In this document: positions 38,035-49,370 of the stretch, piece by piece | Position numbering within the stretch: position 1 is the stretch's first letter | Layout of the letters: each line of letters opens with the position of its first letter | Assembly (NCBI GenBank): GCA_027625915.1 | Contig: JANTQA010000075.1 | Coordinates: 1,612,001 to 1,676,000 of the forward strand | DNA: 64,000 nucleotides | From: Anaeramoeba flamelloides | Lineage: Eukaryota; Metamonada; Anaeramoebidae | Direction of reading: 5' to 3' | Translations under genes and position numbers: made by a program | Notes under the pieces: generated by a model | Told to the model about the DNA's origin: nothing | Database searches by the model: none | The model's input: only the letters and a program-made list of their open reading frames with translations

Positions 38035-38945
38035 TTCAACTTTAAAGAAATGAGTTATCATTTTTAAAAAAAGTTCATTTTTCCAATTAAATTTTCAAAC
38101 AAAAGATTTAGATCCTTTTTTTGTTTGGGTTTTTGGATCAAAACCTAAAAAGAAAAATTTGAAAAAAAGATTTTTATTTTGAAGAAATCTCACTTTTAGT
38201 AATTTCTGAGAGTTTGCAAGAGCAAATATCATTGAAACTTTTAATCTTATTTCAAAAATAAAATGGAAATTTTGAATCAAATATTGAATCCATTGAAGAT
38301 CTAAAAAAATTGATAATTTATTTTATTCACAAATATTTATCAAATTTCTTGAAATTTAAAAGATCGGACAATATTCTTTTTCAAATATTAAAAGTATAAA
38401 CAAGGAACTCTTGGTATTGAAATCAGTTATTTGATAATATCTGTTTTTTTTTTTTTTTTTATTAGAATTATTAATTTGAATTCTTTGTATTTGTTTGAAA
38501 ATCTTTTAAAAAATTTTGAAATAATAATAAACGTAATTAACAAATTTAATCCTTGATTTATTACTAACCTGCTGAAAAAAAATTAAGATTGTGTTATTAA
38601 TTATTGATTAAAAATAATCAAATTAAAATATTAAGAAATCGCCCTTTTCACCATGCGAAGTTGACTTTTCCAGGTTTTAAAAAAGTATTTTGGAAGAATT
38701 TTTCAATTTAATTTGTTTTGTTGTTTTTCTCTTGTTTTTTTGTCCAGTCAAAAAAATGAAAAAATTGATTTAAAATGTTCTTTGAATAAATAATATTTTT
38801 TTTTCAATTTGAAAATAATTGAGATAATTTTTTTTGAAATTAATATATTTTTTCTCCTAAGTTTTTCGAATAACTTGTGGTTTTATTTAGAAAGTGAATT
38901 TTTGTTTAATTTTCTTCATAGATAATATGATTTCTATCTTCTTCC

Positions 38946-38980
<35 letters not shown>

Positions 38981-39200
38981 ATTAAATAATTTACATATGT
39001 TATATTTTGAACTTTTTGAAATTTTTAAAAATATGGATCAAACCTTTGAAAAAGAATTATTCATTTCTGAAAATAGTATTAAAAGTAAGTTTGGTCTGAT
39101 CAAGTCTTCGGGTTTTTACTTAATTTTTCAATTTCACGACAGAGTAGAATTTTTTTGAAGGGGCAATTAAATTTACTAAAAGATTTTTTTTTTAGTTTTC
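38035..39200 (+). repeat. Dispersed repeat, copy C
   Basis: It is collinear with copies A and B: the 'atcatttttaaaaaaagttc' block, 'ttcacaaatattt', 'ttgaaatttaaaag', 'gaattattaatttgaatt', 'ttccaggtttt', and ATGGATCAA at 39033. Here the ATG opens MDQTFEKELFISENSIK followed by a GTAAGT donor-like site. Copy B has MDQALKNNNK and copy A stops after five codons. An AT dinucleotide run interrupts the repeat at 38947-38978. It might be a relict first exon of a duplicated gene with its 5' flank, or a mobile element. Confidence 0.65.
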
Positions 39201-41299
39201 TAACCACTTTTTGTTTTTAGATATTGAAGATCATTAAAAAATCTGAAATTTTTTTCAAAATTGTTGATCACCCACAAGGTTGATTGAAAAATTCCAATTT
39301 TCATTTATTTTCTCTTAGATATTTTTTAGCTGTATTAAATTTCATAGTTTGTAATATGTTATTATATAACCATAAAATCCTATCATCTTGAGGTAGGTCA
39401 AAGATAGCAACGAATCTTGTGTTAATCATGAATTTCATATTAGTGCTGAAAGGGCCCTATCATCTATATTGAGCTAATGCGAACAAAAGTCAAAGAAAAG
39501 TCATAGCAATGACTACACCATTAATACAACGAACTTAAAAATCAATTACTAATTTGATCTTTGACGTGAATTATTTATTACATTTATAATAGACCTACTA
39601 ATTATATTTTTAGTCTAAATAATCTTAAATTTGAAAATTAGATTATAGTTGCATATATGACTTTATTGAGATAATTTAATAAATAAACCCAATTGCTTAA
39701 TAAAATCTATCAGCGAGCTTCAATTTTTATAATATAATCAGAATTTTAATGTTTTTTTCGTTCTATCTGTTTTCCCCTTCTAGTTATCTTTCGCTTTTCC
39801 TTCCCAGCTGATTTCTTTTTATTTTTTTTTGTTATTAGAAAATTATAAATTAAACCGGGATTTCTTCTATTAAAACAGTATTCACAATCCATCAATGAAA
39901 TTAATTCTATATTAAATTTTGATAAAGATATAGGTTTTTAAAAAGTTAAATGCAGGGATAAGAAATCATACCTTAGTTTTTTTTTCCTCATTTGATTTAT
40001 CTGAAAGAATTTTTTCTGATATTCAAAAAAAAATACAGAAACTCACAAATTTCTTTAAACCCCCAAAATACATTGAAAAAACACTTTAAATTTACCAACG
40101 AAATAAATCTTTTAACCAAAAATCTATCTGACAATTATTATAAATTGAATATTTTTTTAATGACACATTTCAATCTAAAACTATATTAACCTATTGTAAC
40201 CTAACTAAAAATATCAGAATTCATTTTGTTTTTTTAGAATCAACTAAACCAACACAAGACTGTTTAGTCATAGGAGTTATTAAAAAAATCATATTAGCGT
40301 AATTTTTCAAATAAAAAATACCTGAAAATTTTTGAAATTTTGTAAAAAAAAAATGTTACAAATTTTTTTGTTCATAATATATTGAAAAGACTCATTTAAA
40401 ATTTCTCGATTTCTTTTAAAAATTAAAATGTTGCTAATTAAGATTTTTGAATCATAAATATATCATTTTAAAAGAAATTACAAAGCCTCAATTTTCTTAA
40501 TGTTAATTTCGAGTTTCAAACGATTTTTTTTTCAAATTTAATTTTAAATAAAAAAAAATAAAAAAGAAAAGAAGAATGTAAAAAAAAGCAAAAAGCAAAA
40601 TATAAAAAAAAAAAGTAAAAATACTGTATTACAAAAAATGAGAAAAAATGATTTTGATCTAAAAATTGAAATTTTAGTTTGAGAAGAATAATGAATTAAA
40701 ATCATAGAATATATTCTATTTCTTCAATAAAACTGCCCCCTTTGACTGAAAAAGAGTTTATATAGAACCCTCATAAATTAAATTGATGAAAACACCAGAG
40801 TCAGATGTTTTAATGATACACTTTTAAGAAAAAAAAAAAAATAACAAGGAAAAATTGTGAAAGTTCTGCATGTGGTATAATATGTGAAAACAAAATTGTA
40901 AAAATATAAAGAAAAAAAAATTAAAAACAAATCAATTTTATTATTTTTTATCAATTAAATATTGAAAGAACACACAAGAAAAAAATTGATATTACATGCA
41001 CTTTAATATTTTTCATTCTAAAAAAAATATAAATTCAAAAAATTTTCCTTTATATCAAAAAGAAAGAAAAACAATATTTGTTATTATGAAACATTTTAAA
41101 GAAATTTCTTTTTGATATAAAAAATGAACATATTATTTATTATTTTTCTTAAAAATATATTTTTGAAAATGAAATTATTTTTTTCATTTATGATAATTAA
41201 TTGCAATTTTAGATAAATAATATTCTGATAAAATAATTTAATAATAATAAAAAAAAATACGTAAAAAAAAAATTGAATGGACAACTTTTTTGCTCTTCT
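39201..41299. other. Non-coding region, with a higher-complexity patch at 39370-39560
   Basis: The patch has normal base composition and a repeated CCTATCATCT (39379 and 39456), but no long frame on either strand and no recognisable RNA fold. The remainder is AT-rich. Confidence 0.45.
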
Positions 41300-44200
41300 T
41301 TATTTATCTAATTTATCTTTCTTTTTTTCTATTAAATCCTTTATGGTCTTTGTCATTTTGTCATGATTCTCATTAATTGTTTCAATTTCTTTGTTCATTT
41401 TTTTTTGAATTATGTTGATCAATGATTTTAGTTCATTTTCATCCAGCTCTTGATACTAATGATAAGTATATTGTTAAAAAATAATATGATATATATTTGA
41501 GATATGTATATGAAAAATTAATTATATACTGCTTTCTGTATAAAAATTTGAACATAATGTTTTTTTCATTTTTTTTTTTTAAAAATAATTCAATTAGACT
41601 TTTAAAATAAAAATTCAATTAAACTTACGTCAAGGAGAATTTCCTTCTTTTTTTGTAATTCCTTTTCTTTTTTATCCATTTTCTGCTTTGGTTGTTTATT
41701 TTGCTGTTTTTTCACAAACGCTAAATATGCTGGTTGGGTAGCCTTTGGCTCTTTTTTTTTCTTTTTTTTCTCATCCTTTTTATCCCTAACAACCATTGTA
41801 CCAAAACCCCCCATTTCCTCATCCTCATCACCACTTGTTTCAGAATCCGAAGAACCCCTCTTAATACAGATTGTACCAAACCCGACACCAGATTCTTTAT
41901 TGGAGTCAGAGCTAGAGCTAGATCCTGAACTCGATTCAGAACTTGAACTAGACGACGAGTCACTAGATTTTCTTATTAACATTGTACCAATCATCCCATT
42001 TTCTTCTTCAGATTCAGAACTTGAACTCGAAGACGAATTGCTGGAATCTCTTATTAACATTGTGCCATAGTTTTCTTTTTCTTCACTGTCTTCCTGATCC
42101 TCCCCTTCCTTTTCGACTTCCCTTCCCACATCCTTCTCCCCATCCTTCTCCACCCCCTTCACAACTTCTCTCTCCCCTCCCGTCACCACTTCCTTCACCA
42201 CTTCCTTCACCCCTTCTTTCCCCACTTCCTTCCCCACTTCTCTGTCAACTTCCTTTTCTTGTTCTCCCAATTTTGTTTTGGAAATGGAATTAGAATTTGA
42301 CCTTTTCTGAAATCGCACTTTTAAATTTTCATTGCTTGATTGTTTTTTAAATTTTAATTGTTGTCTTATGACCTTTGTTCTCATAATTATTTGAGCAAAT
42401 GTTTGCTTTGTTGTTTTACATTTATTAAAAATTGGCAACTCTAATAATTGTTTTGCACTTGGTCTTTTTTCAGGATCCTTCTCAAGGCATTTACTCAGCA
42501 AAACGTTTAAATTTTTTGACCAATTTTCTGGCTCCTTAAAAGTTGGAGGAGGGTTGTTTGGTATTGAAAATAGTGCTCGTAATGGATGAATATCTGACAA
42601 TGGTGGTTTACCCTCCGCCATTTCAATTATTGTGATTCCTAATGACCAAATGTCTGCATTTAAATTATATCCATTTTTTGTAATGATCTCTGGTGGCATC
42701 CAATATGGAGTACCAACAACAGATTTTTTTTTTTTCGATTCGGTAACTTGTGCAGATACGCCAAAATCGGTAAGCTTTGCGACACATTTATCTGTTAATA
42801 ATATATTTCCCGCTTTAATATCCCGATGCATTTTTTTTGTTTTATTTAAATATACCAAGGCCTCAAGAATTGATTTGATAACAGCAACTATTTGATCTTC
42901 GTTATAAGTCGATTTTGTAATTTTCATAATCTCTGCAATGGATCCTCCTCCGCAATATTCTAACACAATCTTGTTAATAAAATGATAATAATAATATACA
43001 GAATTATATTTGTGAATTTTATTTAAAGTTTTATATTTTGAATTAACAACAAAAAGCATTATATTTTCAATAGTAATTAACCCATTTGAATATAAATATT
43101 AACCCCTTTATATAATTTGCGAAACAAATCAAACAAATTAACTTGAAAATCTTTAAAAGAGAAAGAGAGAGTATAATTTTTTTGTTTTTTTTGGTAGAAA
43201 TTTTTTTTTTTTTCATATTTTTTATTCTCCATAAGAAATTATTTTGCAATTTTTTTTATTTTTCTAACCAAAAAATTTATAATTATTTATTTTTTTCTCT
43301 TGAATTTTTTTTAATTTTACAGAAAACTTTCCTTTTATATCAAATATCCATATTGAATAAAATATTTCATTTTCAAGTTTTGTGTTGAAAAAAACTTAAT
43401 CTATTGTTTATTTAAATCTTATACAAGGAATCTCAAGATTATTCAAAACTTCAAGTAAATAACCTTGAGGTAAATTTATTTGAGCTTTCTTGATCTTAAT
43501 TTGGCTAAGGATCTATTTAACCCTGATATTTCCCAAATTTAAAAATTGTTATTTAGATAGTAGAGTTTAAATATAACCCCCCCAAAACTTGCTATTCTAA
43601 TAAAAAATTATCTTTTGAGGGTGACTATCTAAAATAAAAGATAATAAACCAACGTTTATTTTTTTCAGAAAGGTTTTGAATGAAAGTAAGATGAGAAAAT
43701 ACAAATTAGTATTTCCATTTCTTCTAAAAGAAAACACACTCATGATTTTAAAAATGATAACATTTTCAGTTTTTTGTTCTTGTAATTCAAATAAATTGAA
43801 TTATTTACCAATCTATAAATGCTGGGGGAAAAAGGATAATTGAGTTTATATAACCATGAGTATTAAACAACAAGATATGGCTATTGGAATTACACCTGTA
43901 CACTACAAACTCTTTTCAAAATACTGTCACAATTTAATTCATAAAAATAAATGAAATAATCATATAAGCCCCAGTAAGAAATTAAAATAATAAGTGCTTC
44001 TGGAAAAAAGTAGAATAATTCCTTTTTTATGTAAAGATCTTTTTATTGAGAGTAATAAAACCTCAAAACAGATGGGCGTAAGTGGTTTATTTGGAAGTAA
44101 ATTTTTAGATCAAAATGGTTTAATATGAATATACTAGCCAAAGCTAAATAAAATTAAAAAGAAAGCCCATTAGAAAAAAAAAAAAAACTTCCAAATATTA

Positions 44201-47200
44201 CGTTGTTATTGGAAAGTAAATGAGTGGAGATAAACAATTTTATTGGATGAGTTAATCTTTGATCTCGACAATTTAAAGAAAAAAACGACATTTTTGAATA
44301 CTAAAAAGAGAAGGAAACTCTTTAAAAAATAGGTAAATGTCTTTATGAGTCTTTACAGAATAAAATCTATGCTTTTTTGGGAGAAATAGGTTATAATTAT
44401 ATAAGCCAATTCATCCATATACAATGATTTTTTGAAAGAGTGAAAAATATCAAGAAATTATTCAGAATCAAAAATTTCTCTCAATTCAACGATGAAAATA
44501 ATATTAAATATTTTTTTTCCCCAACAATACAAATACCCTAACTAGACACTTCAAAATCTTTTGATACCTTTTTTTTTCGAGAAACTGATTTGCCAATATT
44601 TGATTAGCTTTCCAAATTCCAAGATTTAAACCCCATCAGAAATTATTTGTATAAATTATTAAAAAAAAAAGGATTCCACATAAAATTAAAAAAAAAAAAG
44701 GAAAAGAGAAGTAAAGATTTGTTGCAATTCAATAATGAAATAATCTTAACCTTCAAATTATAAATAAATTAATTGAAGATATCAAGCTAAGATTCCATGG
44801 AGTTAGAAAATCAAGAGGAACATAAACTCATTATTCAAAAAAATAAAAATAATTTAATTTCATTGTTTAAGGGAGTAGTATTTTTTATAAAAATAAAATG
44901 AAATCTTGTCAAGATCTTGAAAAAATTTTTTGTAATTAGTGTTTTGGCTTATGAAATGGAAAAGTTAAAACCACCTAAACAATTTATTAATTTGAGTCTC
45001 TTTTTTGAAATTCAAAATTCTCCATGATTCCAATATAAAACGAAAAAAAGTAACCTATTATTTTTATTAACAATTAAGTTTATTCTAGAAAATGGTGAAA
45101 ACATATTTTTTGTTTTATGTTAAAAAGTATTGATTTTGAAAGAAAATTTTTTATTTGGTTATTGTTTTTAATAATTAATATTTCAATACAAATCTCATTC
45201 AATAAAACTAATTGAAGTATAGGTGATTTAATAAATGAGTATTTGATAGAAGCTTAACAAAAGTTTCTCAATTAAATTGAGATCTATTAAGTAAAAAAAA
45301 ATTTTTTTCTTTAATGATTTTAAAAAAGTATTTTTCTAGTTTTCAAAAAATGAAAAAAAATTCAAAAAAAGAATAAAATTTTCCAAAAATTTTTTTTAAC
45401 AAATTGTTTGGTCTTATTCTCAAGAATTCTTATAACAATTCAAATCATTTTTGGCTGAAAAAAATTGATTTTGAATTTTGAGGATAAAATTTACTCTATT
45501 CCCAAAAACTTCTATGTAAAATTGTATTTTGAAAAATTAATTTTATCTTAAAACAAAAAACAAAATTTCTTGGCAAAACGTTTAAATGACTTTAAAATTT
45601 TAATGATTATAACTATAATTCTTAAAAAAATACAATTATTTTTCAATTGGTTGAATAAATCATTTTTTTTATGCTTAACCAAAAGAATTATCTCAAAATT
45701 GAAAAAAAATCTTATATTTTAATATTCCTGACAACAAAGACTTGTTTATGGAATAATAATGATGGAAATGACAATAAACAGGGTAAAAACTTTTATTATC
45801 TGAGAAATAAAATAAATTTAAAATATTTCTTTTTCAGAAAAAATGGGAAAAAAAAAATTAATCTCACAAGTTTTTTTTTGTTGGGTTTATGAGTCGATCA
45901 GAATTTTTTGACACTTGGCATAAATATAATTTGTAAGTAGATAATATCACCAATATCATATTTTAAAATTTTGCCTTGTTGTCATAGAGTGATGATCCCT
46001 TTACTGCATTTCTTAAAGTTTTTTTTCTTTTCTTTTCTCTAGATCCGTTTGATAGTGGATAGTTTTTGAATGAAATAAATACTTTGGCATCAAAATAAAA
46101 TGAAAATATCATTACAATGCTGGTTTTAAATATATTAACTGTTGAAATAATAATACCGAAACGGGTGATATACTTAAAACCAGTACTGTATCTATTGAAT
46201 GAAAAAAGTAAAGCACTCCCCTTCTATTTTCTAAAACTATTATACTCTTTTTATTTTTACAAATATCTATTCTTTTTTCTTAATTCCTTCCCTTTTTAAT
46301 CCTTAAAAAGTAAAATTAATTTTATTTTAATTTATGAGGCAGGCTTGTTGAAAAAAATGTATTCTACCAATCATGCTTATTATATTCTTTTTTGCAAATA
46401 AATTTAGGATATTTGAAAAATGTTCTTAGACAAATTAAAATAAAGGTTTTTATTATTTTTCCATTTACTTTATTCAAAATTTTTCTAATTTTTCTTTAAA
46501 AAAGTATTTATTTTTTGTTTTTTTTTTATTTTTTTCATTAAAAAGCAGAGAAGAAGAAAATTAACCAAAGGTGTGGGTTTTCAAATTTGGTTGAAAAAGA
46601 GAAATGATGGTATTTTAAGTTCTTATATCAATTGCTTTGTGCTGGGATCAACTCCTGATGAGTATGGTAATAATATTTTGCGTTGGTATCAACTTCTGCC
46701 AAGTATGGTATTACGTAAACCAGTGACACGATGATGGTGAGTTAGAATTTTTCAGCAACGTTAACATAAAAGGAAACTACCAACAACACATTCAACACTC
46801 GTTGTATAAAACAGAACTTTTTAAGTTTTTACCTTTTTTATGTTATTTTTTTAATCTCATACTTTTTTGTTGATTTTCTTTCTCTTCTTCTTGTCTTTGT
46901 TTAAAAATTTAATTTCTTTTAATAAAGAAAAACAACCCTAGGGGTTATAATCTTGCCTACATTATTGTTAGAATAAATACACAAAATAAACCCATAGCTT
47001 GCAAACAAACGGAGGGGAATTTTTTCAAATCATCTATCTTGATTAATACAAACTAAAAATAAAATAAAGAGTTTTTTTTTTATTGTATTATCTGGGTTAT
47101 GAAAATCATAGTAAAATCTGGATATCTGAATTAAAAAAAATAAATAATCGAAAATATTAAAAAATTATAGTATTATTAACATTATAAAAAAAAGGGATTC

Positions 47201-49370
47201 ATCCTGTTCGTTGTGATTAGTGAATAATAAATATATTTTTGATTATTTAATAAAATTCCTAAAATTTTATTTTGGAATTAGGGAAGTGCCGTAGAGTGAC
47301 TAGGTTTTATTTCTCAAATTAAAAAAAGCCCAAGGGCAAACAAAAAGGTAATTTTGTTAAAATTCCTCCCTGAAATTACAAAAAAAAAAAAAAAATAAAG
47401 ATTTTTTTGAAGATCAAAAATTATCTGTTTAGTATTAATAAACTAATCATTCCTAGATTGCAAAAAGAATCTTGAGAAATTTAAGGGAATAACAACCATA
47501 AAATCCAAACTTTTCACTTTTTTATCAATTAATAATTGGATCAGAAAATGATATTGTTTATCTTTTGATGTGCTTTGTTGATTTTTGGTATTCAAAGTAA
47601 TTTTAAAAAATCATTTATAAATATTTTTCCAACATAACTAAAAATGCCACAAAAGAATGTTAAGTTGAATTGTCTTATCTACTTTGAGCGATGTTAAATG
47701 GTTTATCTTTTGTTCATATCTCAACGTTCTCTTGTGGCATTTTATTTTATGTTGGAAAAAATTTAATAAATTCTCATTTTAAAAAATATTTTAAATCATA
47801 AAAATCAAACAAAACAACAAATAAATAAACAATACCATTTTTTGGTACAATTATTAAAATTTGTAAAAAAGTGAAAGTGTAGCCTTCTGGTATTACAATC
47901 TTACTCTAATTAAACTTACTTGGAATTTTTAAAAGGAGCAGTATGAGTTAGATTAAACAAAAAAAAAAAAAAAAAAGTTAGATAAAAAAAAGAGATCATA
48001 AACAATCTTTGTCTATCATTTAATGTTCATCTTATTGTGAAATAAACTCCTATTCAAAAAAATTTTATTGACCCAGAATCAAAAATAGGAATAAAAAATC
48101 TCAATTTTTTGTATGATTGAAAAACTTGTTATTAAATCACGTTTAAGTTACCCAGTATTAATAAATTTATCTGTATTCCTTTGTGTAAATAAGTAAATGA
48201 AAAAAAATGAAAATTTTAGCCTATTTAAAATCATAAGTGTACAATCAAAAATAGAAAATTTAACAGTTGTCCTCAAAACTAATCTCTGCACTTACAGATC
48301 CAGAAATACCAAGTAGTGGTTATTTTTTTTAAATTTTATTTTTTGTTTCTTTATAAAAACAATTTTTAAAATGTACAAGAGAAGAAAAGTACATCGTCAA
48401 TCAACGAAGGTTAGCTATGTTATCAATTCTTGAACAAAAATTCACATATCAAACTAGTCATTTAAAGATAAGGTATTTATTAAAATGAATTTAATCGTTG
48501 TTTTTGGGGTCTTATTCATTCAAAGTCTCTTTCAAAAATTCATTCAATATTTTACTATTTTCTCAAATGGTCATTGCCATTAGATTCACTAAAACGGTTT
48601 TGGCCTAAGGTGCTGAACTTATGACATTCATTGATTTAAGATCTTTCAAATTTAATTCTTCAGAAAGCTTTCAAATTTTTTCCACACAAATGTAAAACAA
48701 AAGTGAAAAAAGAGAAAAGAAAAAACAAAAAACAAAGAAAAAAAAACAAAAAAACAAGCAAAAAACATAAGGAACGGAGACTTACCCAAAGCTCTTTTTC
48801 CATTAAATAGGAGTCATAGTAATTGACAACATTTGGGTGGTGGTGATTTTTCATTAAAGAAATCGCGTTTGATAGTTTTTGTATTTCTTCCAAATTGTCA
48901 ACAATTCTTATTTTTTTTACTGCCACGACTTCGTTTGTTGTTGTATAAACTGCTTTTGAGATTACACTCGAAGAGCTTCTTCCTATTTCTTCAAGAAATT
49001 TTAAATCGTCAACACCATATTTCCTTTTGTTATGTTTTTTTACCTTTTCTGATGTGTCATTGATTTTTGCGATCCAATCGTCTCTGTCGGTCTCCGTTGT
49101 TGCAAAGGAGATTAAGACCCTTCCAGACTCATGGTAAATTTGGAAATAGAATTTGCCTTTGTGAGATCGCTTTCTCTTGTCCCAAATGTACTCGTTCGCC
49201 CTCATGCCCAAGACAGGGATTTCTTCGATCACTTGGTCGTTTTGGTATGCATTCTCACTTGCATAATATGACAGACGGATTGTGGTCAATACAAAAACTC
49301 GTTTTTTCCATTTGTTATATGATCCTTCTTGTATTGAGAACCAACCTCGCTTTTTGAGAGACTCATTCAT
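41300..49370 (-). CDS. PH domain + STE20/MST (Hippo-type) kinase + SARAH domain
   Basis: Three exons on the minus strand: 49370-48786, 42969-41629 and 41455-41300 (all phase 0, GTAAGT donors, CAAG and ATTAG acceptors), giving 693 residues. Residues 7-115 are a PH domain (GWFSIQEG, WKKRVFVL, DDWIAKI). The kinase starts near 120, and the exon join KELW/IVLEYCGGGS matches MST1 DLWIVMEYCGAGS. HRDIKAGN, DFG, GTPYWMPPE and ADIWSLGITIIEMAEGKPP are intact. The glycine loop is degenerate (GRSSSSV) and the helix-C Glu is Ala (NAISLM). The linker is rich in Glu-Val-Lys and Ser, with four GT[M/I] motifs (GTMLIR twice, GTICIK, GTMVVR) resembling MST phosphothreonine-Met sites. Exon 3 is a SARAH helix (LDENELKSLINIIQKKMNKE...), as in MST/SAV/RASSF. 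The PH + MST + SARAH order is unusual. Activity is uncertain because of the loop. Confidence 0.9.
46117..46186. repeat. Short hairpin-forming inverted repeat
   Basis: CTGGTTTTAAATATATTA pairs with the reverse complement of TGATATACTTAAAACCAG (two or three mismatches) across a 28-base spacer. It lies inside the kinase intron. It could be a small foldback element. Confidence 0.4.
46642..46714. repeat. Two imperfect direct repeats of about 32 bp
   Basis: ATCAACTCCTGATGAGTATGG and ATCAACTTCTGCCAAGTATGG type units lie about 40 bp apart, both ending in a GGTAAT/GGTATT tail. They are richer in G and C than the surrounding intron. Origin unknown. Confidence 0.35.
47250..47396 (+). mobile_element. 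SINE-like retroposon copy 2
   Basis: The first 50 bp (taaaattcct ... gaagtgccgtagagtg ... taggtttt) match the head of the insert at 4568-4877. The tail is GGCAAACAAAAAGG, then a shared GTTAAA stretch, then a run of A at 47381-47395. The middle of copy 1 (the TTGAGGTTTTCT tandem) is absent here. No clear target duplication. Confidence 0.5.
47624..47760. mobile_element. Foldback (MITE-like) element, 137 bp
   Basis: TTTTTCCAACATAACTAAAA and onward (47624-47666) matches the reverse complement of 47718-47760 (TTTTTCCAACATAAAATAAA ...) over 43 bp with about 8 differences, including a shared ATGCCACAA core. The loop is about 50 bp. It would fold into a long hairpin if transcribed with the intron. 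Confidence 0.65.

Larger units (their letters stand above)
42970..48785 (-). other. Long intron of the PH-MST kinase (5816 bp)
   Basis: The intron lies between kinase subdomains IV and V, with donor GTAAGT (48785 down) and acceptor TTAACAAG (to 42970). It holds a SINE-like copy (47250-47396), a foldback element (47624-47760), a hairpin (46117-46186) and a pair of imperfect direct repeats (46642-46714). No nested gene is supported. Confidence 0.85.

Noticed and set aside
1-39200. Dispersed repeat as LTRs of a retroelement
   Set aside because: No reverse transcriptase, integrase or capsid-like coding between copies, host genes lie in between, and copy ends show no target duplications.
49067-49357. 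Plus-strand frame of 96 codons
   Set aside because: Antisense of the PH domain exon of the kinase.
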